Notes: a model not told the origin generated them from the sequence alone. DNA of 64,000 nucleotides from Pseudomonas sputi (GCF_021603585.1 NZ_BQHI01000001.1:372001-436000), one strand, 5' to 3'; positions 17,288-26,267 are shown, numbered from the stretch's first letter. Made by a program: numbers and translations.

Positions 17288-18355
17288 TCAGAGGCTGGAT
17301 TTGGCAATGACCTGAAGGCTCATCTGCTCCAGCAGTTTGTTCATGTGAATGAACTGCGCGAAGCGTTTGTCCTGGGTCTGGCCATGGAAGAAGCGGTAGT
17401 AGATCTGCTGCACGATGCCGGCCAGGCGGAACAGGCCGTAGGTGTAGTAGAAGTCGAAATTGTCGATCTGGATGCCCGAGCGCTCGGCGTAGTAGTCGAC
17501 GAATTCGCGGCGGGTCAGCATGCCCGGCGCGTGGCTTGGCTGGCGGCGCATCAGTTGTACCGGTGCCGGGTCGTCGGCCTGGATCCAGTAGGCGAGGGTG
17601 TTGCCCAGGTCCATCAGTGGATCGCCGAGGGTGGTCAGTTCCCAGTCGAGCACACCGATGATCTGCATCGGGTTGTTCGGGTCGAGGATGACGTTGTCGA
17701 AGCGGTAGTCGTTGTGGACGATGCTGGAGGTCGGGTGATCGGCCGGCATCTTGTCGTTGAGCCAGGCTTTGACCTGTTCCCAGTGCGGTGCGTCCGGGGT
17801 CAGGGCTTTTTCGTAACGCTCGCTCCAGCCTTTGATCTGGCGGGCGACGTAGCCTTGCGGTTTGCCCAGATCGCCCAGACCGCAGGCGTTGTAATCGACC
17901 CGGTGCAGCTCGACGAAGCGGTCGATGAAGCTCTTGCACAGCGCCTCGGTCTTTGCTGAATCCAGGCCCAGCTCCGGTGGCAGGTCAGAGCGCAGGATGA
18001 TCCCCTTGACCCGTTCCATCACGTAGAACTCGGCGCCGATCACCGATGCGTCGGTACAGTGCACGTAGGCTTTCGGGCAGTACGGGAAGCCGTCGCGCAA
18101 CTGGTTGAGGATGCGGAATTCGCGGCCCATGTCGTGGGCCGATTTGGCCTTGTGGCCGAACGGCGGACGACGCAAAACGAATTCCTGGTCCGGGTATTCG
18201 AGCAGGTAGGTCAGGTTCGACGCACCGCCGGGAAACTGGCTGATCTGCGGCGTGCCGGTCAGGCCCGGAATGTGCGCCTTGAGGTACGGATCGATCAGGC
18301 TGGCATCGAGTTCTTCGCCAGAGCGGATACGGGTGGACTGGTCAGTAAGCGCCAT
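17288..18355 (-). CDS. APH-fold phosphotransferase (ACAD10/11-like)
   Basis: 355-aa kinase-like protein of the aminoglycoside phosphotransferase fold, with catalytic loop HNDYRFDN (214-221) and metal-binding LDWE (236-239). In many bacteria such proteins pair with acyl-CoA dehydrogenase or SDR genes, and the eukaryotic ACAD10/11 fusion has this domain for 4-hydroxyacyl-CoA phosphorylation. The SDR gene immediately downstream fits that association. Not expected to confer antibiotic resistance. Confidence 0.85.
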   Translation of the reverse strand: MALTDQSTRIRSGEELDASLIDPYLKAHIPGLTGTPQISQFPGGASNLTYLLEYPDQEFVLRRPPFGHKAKSAHDMGREFRILNQLRDGFPYCPKAYVHCTDASVIGAEFYVMERVKGIILRSDLPPELGLDSAKTEALCKSFIDRFVELHRVDYNACGLGDLGKPQGYVARQIKGWSERYEKALTPDAPHWEQVKAWLNDKMPADHPTSSIVHNDYRFDNVILDPNNPMQIIGVLDWELTTLGDPLMDLGNTLAYWIQADDPAPVQLMRRQPSHAPGMLTRREFVDYYAERSGIQIDNFDFYYTYGLFRLAGIVQQIYYRFFHGQTQDKRFAQFIHMNKLLEQMSLQVIAKSSL

Positions 18356-18545
18356 GCTTATCCCTTCTGCTTATTTTGGAGGCCAGACATCATTGGCTAA
18401 TCTAATGGCGCGCTCGGGTCGTCACAAGCGCGGTTCGGTCTTATAGGTTAGCGTGTTGGACGATAATCACCTTTGGGAATGTGCGCGTCGGGCCGCTGGC
18501 GACTAAGGTTTAGCGCGTATGCCTTGTTCACAAAGGAGCTTTGAA

Positions 18546-18941
18546 ATGGGCTGCCCGCAAGTCTGTGCCAGCGCCACCCTGCAATGCAGTTTCGGCGCCG
18601 CGCCGGCGGTGCTCAACGTGCTGCCGGTCAACCGCACGCTGACCGGCGGGATGCCGGCGGCGAACATCATGGATCACATTCCGCTGGTCAACGTCACCAC
18701 GTTCGGTATGTGCATGAGCCTGGCCAACCCGATGGTCGCCGCTGCCACGGCTGCGGCATTGGGCGTACTGACGCCGATGCCCTGCATTCCCGCCACCGCC
18801 ACGCCGTGGATCCCCGGCGGTGCGCCGACCCTGCTGCTGGGCGGGATGCCGGCGATCGATGCCAACAGTACGTTGATGTGCAACTGGGCGGGGGTGATCA
18901 AGATCGTGATGCCGGGGCAGATGCAGATGTTGATTCCCTGA
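18546..18941 (+). CDS. DUF4280 PAAR-like protein
   Basis: 131 aa, matching the DUF4280 PAAR-like family: MGCPQVCASATLQCSFG, repeated P-x-x and Cys pairs, and a hydrophobic centre. It is thought to cap the VgrG spike in type VI secretion, taking the role of a PAAR protein; no other PAAR gene is present in the locus. AAAGGAG lies 8 bases before the ATG. It converges on the YwqK-like gene with a single base between stops. It carries no toxin extension. Confidence 0.8.
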   Translation: MGCPQVCASATLQCSFGAAPAVLNVLPVNRTLTGGMPAANIMDHIPLVNVTTFGMCMSLANPMVAAATAAALGVLTPMPCIPATATPWIPGGAPTLLLGGMPAIDANSTLMCNWAGVIKIVMPGQMQMLIP

Positions 18942-18942
18942 A

Positions 18943-19485
18943 TCAGGCCTGCGCCGGATCCGTCCACTTGCGAAACCACCAGCGCACCCGGGAAATCGGC
19001 TTGCCATCGGCATCCAGCGGCCGCCCGTCCTCGGCAAATCCCTGTTCGGGTTCCATCAACTGCCCATTCAGATAACGCGCATCCACCGCCGGTTTGCCGT
19101 TGGGATGAAAGCGCTGATAACGCCCTTCACGCACGCCATCGCGATAGAACTCGGCTTCCGCCACTTGCCCGTCGGGAAAGTAATTGAACGCCTCGCCATG
19201 CAACAGCCCGCGCCGGTAGGTGGCCTTACGCTGCAACCCACCCTCAGGCGCGTAGAAACTGGCGATGCCTTGCAGTTTGTTGCGCACGAACGGCATCTGC
19301 GCCGAAACCTTGCCGTTGGGGTGATAGAGCAGGGACGTGCCCTGCAATTCGCCCTGGCTGTAATTCAGGTCCGCCTGCGGGCGACCGTCATCCTTGATGT
19401 TCAACGGGCCGTCGAGCTGGCCGTCCTGCAGGCGGCCCTTGAGGTGTTTTTCATCCTGCTGCCAATCCAGCGGTGTGATCGCCAT
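18943..19485 (-). CDS. YwqK/MORN-like repeat protein
   Basis: 180 aa built of repeating G-x-x-x-G-x-x-x-x-Y-x-x-(D/N)-G units (YHPNGKVSA, YFPDGQVAEA, FHPNGKPAVD), the pattern of YwqK-type 'toxin-antitoxin' MORN proteins. AAGGAG precedes the ATG and the gene follows vgrG by 12 bp. In type VI loci such proteins are often linked to effectors, as immunity or accessory factors, but no activity can be read from the repeats. Confidence 0.7.
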   Translation of the reverse strand: MAITPLDWQQDEKHLKGRLQDGQLDGPLNIKDDGRPQADLNYSQGELQGTSLLYHPNGKVSAQMPFVRNKLQGIASFYAPEGGLQRKATYRRGLLHGEAFNYFPDGQVAEAEFYRDGVREGRYQRFHPNGKPAVDARYLNGQLMEPEQGFAEDGRPLDADGKPISRVRWWFRKWTDPAQA

Positions 19486-19497
19486 GGTTTCTCCTTG

Positions 19498-21513
19498 TCA
19501 GTTGACCTGCACCAGCCCGCCCTTGATGGTCAGCATGCCGCCGCCGTCCACGGTCTGTGAGGCCGCGCCCTTGTTGGTCAGGCTGATCCCCGCGTCGTTG
19601 GTCAGCGTGGTTCCGGCCTTGTTGTCCAGCGAAGTCCCGGCCTGATTGGTTATGGCGGTGCCGGCCTTCTGGGTGATCGACGTGCTGGCCGAAGTGGCCA
19701 GATCCGCGCCGCTCTTGATCGTGAAGCTGCCGCCGCTTTGCAGGGTAAGGGTGCCGCTGACCTTGATCGTCAGGTTGCCGTCCACCGTCAGGCTGTAATC
19801 GCCGGTGACCTTGTCGGTGTAGTTGCCGCCGGTGCTGTGGTTCTGGTCGGCGCCGACCTTGACGGTGCGGCTGTCCTTCACATCGAGGCTGTCGCTGCCG
19901 GTCTGGATCGTGACGCTGCGTTTGCCTTTCTCCAGCGTGACGGTTTCATCGCCGTCCTTGACCGTGCGGGTGCGGGCGTTTTGTACGGTCAGGGTTTCGT
20001 CGTGGCCGACCGTGGCGGTGGTGTCGTTGAGCACGTTGATCTTCAGGTCTTTCTGCGCCTGCAGGAACACTTCCTCGGCATCGTTCTTGTCCTCGAAACG
20101 CAGCTCGTTGAACCCGCCGCCGCCCTTGGACGATTGAGTCTTGATCCCCGACTGGGTCTGGTTCGCCGGCAAGGCATAGGGCAGGGCGTTGTCGCCGTTG
20201 TACACGCAACCGGTGACCAGCGGCCGGTCCGGATCACCGTCGATAAACGTCACAATGACTTCCTGACCGATACGCGGCACAAACTGCATGCCGAAACCCT
20301 TGCCACTCCATGGCAGCACGACGCGTACCCAGCAGGAACTGGTTTCGTCATTTTTGCCATCGCGATCCCAAGGGAACTGCAACTTGATCCGGCCGTATTC
20401 GTCGGTCCAGATTTCTTCGCCGGACTTGCCGACCACGACGGCGGTTTGTGGATGCATGCGCGGTTTCGGCGTGAGGCGTTGCGGACGAAATGGCGTGGCC
20501 TTGGGGATCGCTTCGAAGCGGTTGCGATAGCTTTCGTGGCTGGCGTCGTGGGTGACCCGAGTGACGACCCAATCGATGTTCAGGGTCGCATCTTCGTGGC
20601 CGTCGAGGGTGAACCAGTGCCCCGGAATCAGCCAGCGACAGTCGCTTTCGCCAACAAAACGCTTCTCTTCACTGCGCAGCCCGTCGACCCGTTGTTTGGT
20701 CAAGGCATCGCCGCGAGCCTTGGCGTTGTAGCCGCCGGGATGCTCATAGATCGATCGCGGCCCGGCCACGGCCTCGGCCTGGCCGAAGAGCGAAGTGGTC
20801 GGCGTCGTGAACTCGTAATCCGTTGCCTTGTACACCCCGGCCACGGCTTGCAGGCACACCTGGCCCGAACGGATGCCGTGCAGCTCGCGCCCGCCCATTT
20901 GCTGGCCCAGATACTTGACCTTCGGCCCGTTGGGGATCTGCACGAAGGCGTCGTTGCTGTCACCCAGCACCAGTGTGTGCTTGCCGTCCTCGTGGGTGAA
21001 AAACCAGAAAATGCCTTCTTCTTCCAGCAGTCGCGAGACGAAGGCGAAATCGGTTTCGCCGTACTGCACGCAGTATTCGCGTGGGGTGTAACTGCCGGTC
21101 AGCGAGAGTTTGAAATCGGTGAAACCGTGGGCCTTGAAGATCGTGGTGACGATGTCCGAAGTGGCGAGGTTCTGGAACACGCGGTTGTTGCTGGCCAGAG
21201 ACAGCCACCAGAGCCACGGTCTTAATAAAAGTTGATAGCGCTCGGCGGTGGCGTCGGCCGGGAGCTGGCGGATCTCGGCCACCAGTGCGTCGAAGGGGCG
21301 CAGTTGCGCGTCGTTGTGCAGGGTGGTGGTGACGTGGGTGGCGATGGCGCTGGTGAGGGTGAGCGAGGTACCGTCGTTCAATCCGTTGAGGGTTTGAACG
21401 CCGAGGGTGTTCAGGGCTTCCTCACCGGAGAGTGACTCAGGATAAAGCGCCGACAGCGAGGTGGCGGTGAGGGAGAGCGTAGTGTTGCTGTCGGTGGAAC
21501 GGGGCATCCGCAT
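19498..21513 (-). CDS. vgrG: type VI secretion tip protein VgrG (TssI)
   Basis: 671-aa spike protein: gp27-like N-terminal part (RPWLWWLSLASNNRVFQ, then QYGETDFAFVSRLLEEEGI), gp5 OB-fold with DEYGRIKLQFPWDRDG, then a beta-helix of degenerate repeats ending KGGLVQVN. No C-terminal toxin domain, so effectors must be separate proteins. GGAGG is 3 bases from the first ATG and 8-9 from an in-frame ATG at 21507, which may be the true start. It follows the putative immunity gene by 9 bp. Confidence 0.95.
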   Translation of the reverse strand: MRMPRSTDSNTTLSLTATSLSALYPESLSGEEALNTLGVQTLNGLNDGTSLTLTSAIATHVTTTLHNDAQLRPFDALVAEIRQLPADATAERYQLLLRPWLWWLSLASNNRVFQNLATSDIVTTIFKAHGFTDFKLSLTGSYTPREYCVQYGETDFAFVSRLLEEEGIFWFFTHEDGKHTLVLGDSNDAFVQIPNGPKVKYLGQQMGGRELHGIRSGQVCLQAVAGVYKATDYEFTTPTTSLFGQAEAVAGPRSIYEHPGGYNAKARGDALTKQRVDGLRSEEKRFVGESDCRWLIPGHWFTLDGHEDATLNIDWVVTRVTHDASHESYRNRFEAIPKATPFRPQRLTPKPRMHPQTAVVVGKSGEEIWTDEYGRIKLQFPWDRDGKNDETSSCWVRVVLPWSGKGFGMQFVPRIGQEVIVTFIDGDPDRPLVTGCVYNGDNALPYALPANQTQSGIKTQSSKGGGGFNELRFEDKNDAEEVFLQAQKDLKINVLNDTTATVGHDETLTVQNARTRTVKDGDETVTLEKGKRSVTIQTGSDSLDVKDSRTVKVGADQNHSTGGNYTDKVTGDYSLTVDGNLTIKVSGTLTLQSGGSFTIKSGADLATSASTSITQKAGTAITNQAGTSLDNKAGTTLTNDAGISLTNKGAASQTVDGGGMLTIKGGLVQVN

Positions 21514-21522
21514 TGCCTCCGA

Positions 21523-21897
21523 TCAGGAATTCGCAAAAACAAGTTGTGAGGATGCGATGCCATGTTGAACTTTGATGACCTGCATTGGCGTCCCGTGGGG
21601 GCAGCTCCATCCATTGAGTGAGTCAGATACTTTTTTCAAATATTTTTTCTTGACGCTGACAAACACCATGACCCGATCACGGCTGTCCGTCTGTGCGCGG
21701 ATCACACTGGAGGTAAACATCCAGGACTGAGTTTTCCGTTGTTCGGGTCTGGAGCCAATGAGTGTTTGATAGACGGTTTCACGAACATTGAACCGGCCGA
21801 TTTCATTGGTATTGCAGGCAGCGATCAGTGTGACCGCGCGCTCAGGAGGGCTCAGCCTTATCTCGTGTTCGAGTGTCGGGAAAATATCGAAGCTCAT
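21523..21897 (-). CDS. hypothetical protein, candidate immunity protein
   Basis: 124 aa, no family recognised. Begins MSFDIFPTLEHEIRLSP after a GAGGTG ribosome site and has no signal peptide or membrane segment. It starts 7 bp after the stop of the endonuclease gene, the usual position for a cognate immunity gene, and lies ahead of vgrG. Immunity is inferred from position only. Base composition is lower in G+C than in the flanking structural genes. Confidence 0.6.
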   Translation of the reverse strand: MSFDIFPTLEHEIRLSPPERAVTLIAACNTNEIGRFNVRETVYQTLIGSRPEQRKTQSWMFTSSVIRAQTDSRDRVMVFVSVKKKYLKKVSDSLNGWSCPHGTPMQVIKVQHGIASSQLVFANS

Positions 21898-21904
21898 AGT
21901 CACC

Positions 21905-22576
21905 TCACGATGCCCAGCAGCCTTGGGCGACATGTTTCGGGCTACCTTCGTGAAACTTGTACACGCCGTTGAGAATATAGAGCGGTCCAGTGTTCCAGCC
22001 TTCACCATGCTCCGTCAAAACCCGATATATCAATGGGTAATTCAACTTTCCAGGTGCTTCTGCGTAGAAAAAGTCGATTCGTAAAGATTCCGGGCAGGGA
22101 AGCGGGCAGTAAGGATTGTTGGCAGCCCCGGATGTCGAACCACCGGGTGCAACTTGCGCAACCAAGTAGCGCGAGGTGTCGTACTGTGCGGTGACTTGAT
22201 ACACAAACTCGATCCCGGGATTCTTCTTCACGTACTCGTAAACCATGGCTTCGTACTCATACATGATTGGATGGTTGCTACCTTCGGTCAGTGTTACCAG
22301 ATTCCGAAGATCGGTTCCGCTGCCGCCCAGCTTGTTTCCAATCAGATGCCCTCGTTGATGATGTTCCGGGCAAGTACCGGACACGAATCCCGGTGGTCGC
22401 AAGGACTGATCCGGGCCCGAGCCGCCGGTCATGTTGGTCGATGTCAAAGTTGCCTTTGCATAAAGAGGCACCGTGACGTTGCTACCGTTTACGTTGACAG
22501 TGGTGGATTTGTATTCCGGATTCAATGGCATTGGCGTTAGTCCCGTTAAAGGCCTGCAATCTTGAAAATTTATCAA
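21905..22576 (-). CDS. RGH-type DNA/RNA non-specific endonuclease, putative T6SS effector
   Basis: 223 aa. The core HHQRGHLIGNKLGGSG followed by DLRNLVTLTEGSNHP (RGH at 75-77 and N101) and E108 on the next helix matches the non-specific endonuclease family seen in many polymorphic toxins, in which the His is the general base and the Asn binds the metal. No signal peptide. Listed start is a TTG after GGAGAG; an ATG at 22531 is an alternative. It lies in the AT-richer cargo segment between clpV and vgrG, with a small candidate immunity gene behind it. Confidence 0.75.
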   Translation of the reverse strand: MINFQDCRPLTGLTPMPLNPEYKSTTVNVNGSNVTVPLYAKATLTSTNMTGGSGPDQSLRPPGFVSGTCPEHHQRGHLIGNKLGGSGTDLRNLVTLTEGSNHPIMYEYEAMVYEYVKKNPGIEFVYQVTAQYDTSRYLVAQVAPGGSTSGAANNPYCPLPCPESLRIDFFYAEAPGKLNYPLIYRVLTEHGEGWNTGPLYILNGVYKFHEGSPKHVAQGCWAS

Positions 22577-22595
22577 TAGGCTTGCTGCTCTCCTG

Positions 22596-22640
22596 AAGGG
22601 GACGGATTTATCTGTTTCGCATAAATAAATATGTCCCCTT
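22596..22640. repeat. AAGGGGAC inverted repeat
   Basis: AAGGGGACGGATTTAT (22596-22611) and ATAAATATGTCCCCTT (22625-22640) pair at 14 of 16 positions. A third GTCCCCTTAAATCC copy follows at about 22649. It sits exactly between the two putative effector genes, in AT-richer DNA, and may mark a recombination or insertion junction. Confidence 0.55.
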
Positions 22641-22680
22641 GAATCCTTGTCCCCTTAAATCCTTAATTTCCTGTCGTCCG

Positions 22681-23652
22681 TTACGCCCCGACGGCCACGG
22701 GCACGGCGACAACGGGCGCAGGCCAGGTGACTGCATCCACTCTGCTGCCGCTGAACAGCAGATTAAAACGAGGATCAGCGGTGTCGACTTTGCAGCCTTC
22801 AGGCGCCACGAGGGCTGGTATGAACTCTGAAGGGCAGGTGGAATCGGTCGCGGTAGTCGATGGGCGGGCATCTTCCGGGGTATGAAGTGAGGCGCCGTTC
22901 ACGAGAATCTTCTTGTAGTTATCAATCCATTTCTGGCAATTCTCACAGGCGGCTTTTTTGCCACCGAGGAAGATTTTGCTCTTTGAAAAATGACCCTCGA
23001 CCATGCCCTTCGTAAAAAATTTGAGCAGCGCCAATTCAGCGTGAACGTTCTCTTCATTGTTTTCGATCACGTTGACGGTTTGCGTACCGATGCTGGCTAA
23101 CGAAGTCACAAGGTGAAGGCTGCCGGTGGTGGTGTTCAGTTTCTTGGGATCAATGCTTTTGCCCGCCAGTTTTTTATACAGCCAGGCATGCGGAGCCTCG
23201 ATGTCTTTTGGCAGCTTTGTTTCAATATCGACAATTTTTTTGATCTTGGTCGTTTGTTCTGCGGTCAGGGGGGCGGGGTTGAATGATGCATTGACGGTGT
23301 GGACGGCACTGTAGCCGTCTCGATCCTGGGCCGAGTAAAAGTACGCCATACCCAGCGAGTGCAAGGTCACACTCGGTGCACTGAAAATCTTGTGCGCTTT
23401 ATACAAGAGTTGCATCAGGCTGCTGAGATTGGTGACGCCGCAACGATTGAGCATATTGAGGACACCCGTGTGCTCACGTGGGTTTGCTGCAATGAAAAGA
23501 CGCTCCTCACCCTGAAAGAACGCGCACTGCACTTCCTGGATATCAAAAGCCTTGGATTGCTCATAAGCATGGGTGACCCAGTTTTGCCCGCTGGCGAGCG
23601 AGCCCAGAATGATTGAGATCTTGGCCAGATCGTATTGGTTGCTCAGCTCCAT
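22681..23652 (-). CDS. deaminase-fold protein, putative T6SS effector
   Basis: 323 aa. Residues 204-206 read HAE in NVHAELALLKFF and residues 236/239 form CxxC in GGKKAACENCQKWI. Together these are the zinc-ligand and proton-shuttle signature of the cytidine-deaminase superfamily, closest in layout to the OTT_1508-like polymorphic-toxin deaminases. The first 190 residues match nothing I recognise and may be a delivery domain; the tail after 275 is Pro/Ala/Val-rich. No signal peptide. It lies between clpV and the endonuclease gene. No immunity gene adjoins it. Target (DNA, RNA or nucleotide) is unknown. Confidence 0.65.
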   Translation of the reverse strand: MELSNQYDLAKISIILGSLASGQNWVTHAYEQSKAFDIQEVQCAFFQGEERLFIAANPREHTGVLNMLNRCGVTNLSSLMQLLYKAHKIFSAPSVTLHSLGMAYFYSAQDRDGYSAVHTVNASFNPAPLTAEQTTKIKKIVDIETKLPKDIEAPHAWLYKKLAGKSIDPKKLNTTTGSLHLVTSLASIGTQTVNVIENNEENVHAELALLKFFTKGMVEGHFSKSKIFLGGKKAACENCQKWIDNYKKILVNGASLHTPEDARPSTTATDSTCPSEFIPALVAPEGCKVDTADPRFNLLFSGSRVDAVTWPAPVVAVPVAVGA

Positions 23653-23725
23653 GCGCGTGTCGCCTTCTCTCTGGCATCAGTAAAAAACTGTGCCTGCAAT
23701 GCGGTTACTGGCTAATAGCGTTTCA

Positions 23726-26266
23726 CTATTCCAGCACCCACTCGGCCAACTTTCCTGTCACCTGTGTCATCAATACGTTCTCGACATCCCGCGCGCCTGC
23801 CGCGCTGCATTTGGCGAGCACGGCTTTGACGATGCCCGCATCGAACTCGAACGGTTTGCCGGTCGCCGCTTTGTAGCGGCCGCGCAGTTTCTCCAGCTTC
23901 GCCAGCACGATGCCTTCCAGCGTCTGCTCATCCAGCGGGCGATACGCCACCACCGTCATGCGCGCCAGAAAGGCCGGGCGGAAAGCTTGCAACAGGACTT
24001 TGTGCAGCGCCTCGTTGAAGGCTTCGGAACCGATCTGGGTGACGGGCGTATCGAGCAACAGTTCAGCACCAACGTTGCTGGTGGCGAGCATCACGGTGTT
24101 CTTGAAGTCGACCACCAACCCGGTCCCGTCTTCCATCAAGCCTTTGTCGAACACGTTGTAAAACGCTTCGAGCACATCCGGATGCGCCTTCTCGATTTCA
24201 TCCAGCAACACCACCGAATACGGTTTGCGCCGCACCGCTTCGGTGAGCACGCCGCCACTGCCGTAACCAACGTAACCGGGCGGAGCGCCCTTGAGCTGGC
24301 TGACGGTGTGGGCTTCCTGATATTCCGAGAGGTTGATGCTGATCAGGTTGCGCTCACCGCCGTACAGCGCGTCGGCCAGCGCATACGCGGTTTCGGTTTT
24401 GCCAACGCCGGTGGGGCCGACCAGCAGGAACACGCCGACCGGTTTTTGCGGATCGGTCAGACCTGCACGGTAGGCCTGCAAACGCTGGGCGATGGTGTTG
24501 AGCGCGGTGCTTTGGCCCATCACCCGCTGGCCCATGCGGGTGCCGAGGGTACGCACGGCATGGGCTTCGTCGGCGAGCATTTTGCCGACGGGGATACCGG
24601 TCCAGCCGGCGATCACGGCGGCGACGGTTTTGCCGTCGACCTGTTCAGGCACCAGCGGATCGTCCTGGCGGATCGCATCGAGCCCGGCTTCCAGGCGCAT
24701 AAGTTCGGCGGCCAGATGATCGATGCGGTTGTCGGTGGCTTCGTCGGGCCTGTCACTGTCGGCGCTTTCGCTCAACGTCAGTAACTCGCGGCGGGTGTCG
24801 AGCAGTTCGCGCACGGCGACGCGCTCTTCGCTCCAGCGGGTTTCCAGTTCGCGAATGGCCTGGACATTGGTCTTCGATTCGCTTTCCAGCAGGGTAATGC
24901 GCTCGCGGTGATCCAGCCCCGTGGCCTGTTCGCGGCGCAGGCGCTCGACTTCTTCTTTGAGGCTTTGCTGACGGTGGCGCAGGCTCTCCAGCGGTGGCGG
25001 CACGTCGTGCTGGCCGAGGGCGACCCGAGCGCAGGCGGTGTCAAGGACGCTGATGGCTTTGTCCGGCAACTGGCGGCCAGAGATGTAGCGGTGCGAGAGT
25101 TTCACCGCTTCGTGGATTGCCGCATCCAGCACCTGCACGCCGTGGTGCTGTTCGAGTTTGGCGGCGACGCCACGGAGCATTTCCACGGCGGTGATTTCGT
25201 CCGGTTCCTCGACCTGCACAAGCTGAAAGCGGCGGGCGAGGGCCGGGTCTTTCTCGAAATATTTTTTGTATTCCATCCAGGTCGTCGCGGCCAACGTGCG
25301 CAGTTCGCCCCGGGCCAGCGCGGGTTTGAGCAAGTTGGCCGCATCGCTGCCACCTTCGGCACCGCCAGCGCCGATCAGGGTGTGTGCCTCGTCGATGAAC
25401 AGGATGATCGGCTTGTCGGCGCTGCGAACCGCGTCGATCACCCCTTTGAGCCGCTGTTCGAATTCACCTTTGACCCCGGCCCCGGCCTGCAGCAAACCGA
25501 GGTCGAGCACCCGCAGACTGACTTCCTGCAACGACGGCGGCACATCCCCGGCGGCGATGCGCAGCGCCAGGCCTTCGACCACGGCGGTTTTGCCTACGCC
25601 GGGTGCGCCGACGAGAATCGGGTTGTTCTGCCGGCGTCTTAAAAGAATGTCGATGCACTGACGGATTTCGCCATCGCGACCGACGATCGGGTCGATGCGT
25701 CCGGCGTGAGCGTCGGCGGTCAGATCCTGGGTGTATTGATCGAGTACCGAGTCCTGCCGTGGCGCTGGATTTGCAGAAGACACAGAACGCGGGCCAACGT
25801 GTTCGCGGGAGTTTTCCGTCCACTCCAGCAGGTTTGAACGCAGGGCTTCTTTTGGAATCCGCAGCAATGACGATGCACTGTTGAGCAGCAGGCTGCGGCG
25901 CTCGTCGCGATCAATCAGCGCCAATAAAAGCAGCCCGGAACGAATGTTGTCGACGCCCAGCACACTGGCCTGCACCACCGCGTCCTCCAGCAACCCCAAC
26001 GTGTGCGAAGACAACGCCGGTGTGCGCGTGCTGCCAGCCTTGAACAGCTCCAGCGCCTTGTTGATCTCCGCCGTCAGTGCATCTCGTTCCAGTCCGAAAC
26101 GCGGCAGCAGAAAGGCAAAATCGCCACCCTCGATCTCCAGCAACTCCAGCAACAGATGCTCGATCTCGACAAAGTGATGCCCGCGCTGCAAACACCGTTG
26201 CGCGGCACGCTCGAGGGCGCGGCGGTTATCCGGGTTGAGGCGTCCGATCAGGCTGGCCAGTTCCAT
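23726..26266 (-). CDS. clpV: T6SS AAA+ ATPase ClpV (TssH)
   Basis: 846 aa, double-ring unfoldase that disassembles contracted TssB/TssC sheaths in the cytoplasm. Clp-N repeats occupy about 1-150, the first Walker A is GAPGVGKT (220-227) followed by IILFIDEAHTLIGAGG, a coiled-coil middle domain lies near 400-500, and the second Walker A is GPTGVGKTETAYALADAL with the pore loop GAPPGYVGYG. I start at MELASLIGRL, in agreement with the family; the upstream open extension overlaps tssG and has no ribosome site. One base separates it from tssG. Confidence 0.96.
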   Translation of the reverse strand: MELASLIGRLNPDNRRALERAAQRCLQRGHHFVEIEHLLLELLEIEGGDFAFLLPRFGLERDALTAEINKALELFKAGSTRTPALSSHTLGLLEDAVVQASVLGVDNIRSGLLLLALIDRDERRSLLLNSASSLLRIPKEALRSNLLEWTENSREHVGPRSVSSANPAPRQDSVLDQYTQDLTADAHAGRIDPIVGRDGEIRQCIDILLRRRQNNPILVGAPGVGKTAVVEGLALRIAAGDVPPSLQEVSLRVLDLGLLQAGAGVKGEFEQRLKGVIDAVRSADKPIILFIDEAHTLIGAGGAEGGSDAANLLKPALARGELRTLAATTWMEYKKYFEKDPALARRFQLVQVEEPDEITAVEMLRGVAAKLEQHHGVQVLDAAIHEAVKLSHRYISGRQLPDKAISVLDTACARVALGQHDVPPPLESLRHRQQSLKEEVERLRREQATGLDHRERITLLESESKTNVQAIRELETRWSEERVAVRELLDTRRELLTLSESADSDRPDEATDNRIDHLAAELMRLEAGLDAIRQDDPLVPEQVDGKTVAAVIAGWTGIPVGKMLADEAHAVRTLGTRMGQRVMGQSTALNTIAQRLQAYRAGLTDPQKPVGVFLLVGPTGVGKTETAYALADALYGGERNLISINLSEYQEAHTVSQLKGAPPGYVGYGSGGVLTEAVRRKPYSVVLLDEIEKAHPDVLEAFYNVFDKGLMEDGTGLVVDFKNTVMLATSNVGAELLLDTPVTQIGSEAFNEALHKVLLQAFRPAFLARMTVVAYRPLDEQTLEGIVLAKLEKLRGRYKAATGKPFEFDAGIVKAVLAKCSAAGARDVENVLMTQVTGKLAEWVLE

Positions 26267-26267
26267 G

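Noticed and set aside
17288-18355. Aminoglycoside resistance kinase
   Set aside because: It has the APH fold, but its sequence pattern and SDR neighbour fit the ACAD10/11-like metabolic group.
19498-21513. Toxin domain at the VgrG C-terminus
   Set aside because: The C-terminal 200 residues are only degenerate beta-helix repeats (NQAGTSLDNKAG and similar), so no effector fusion is present.
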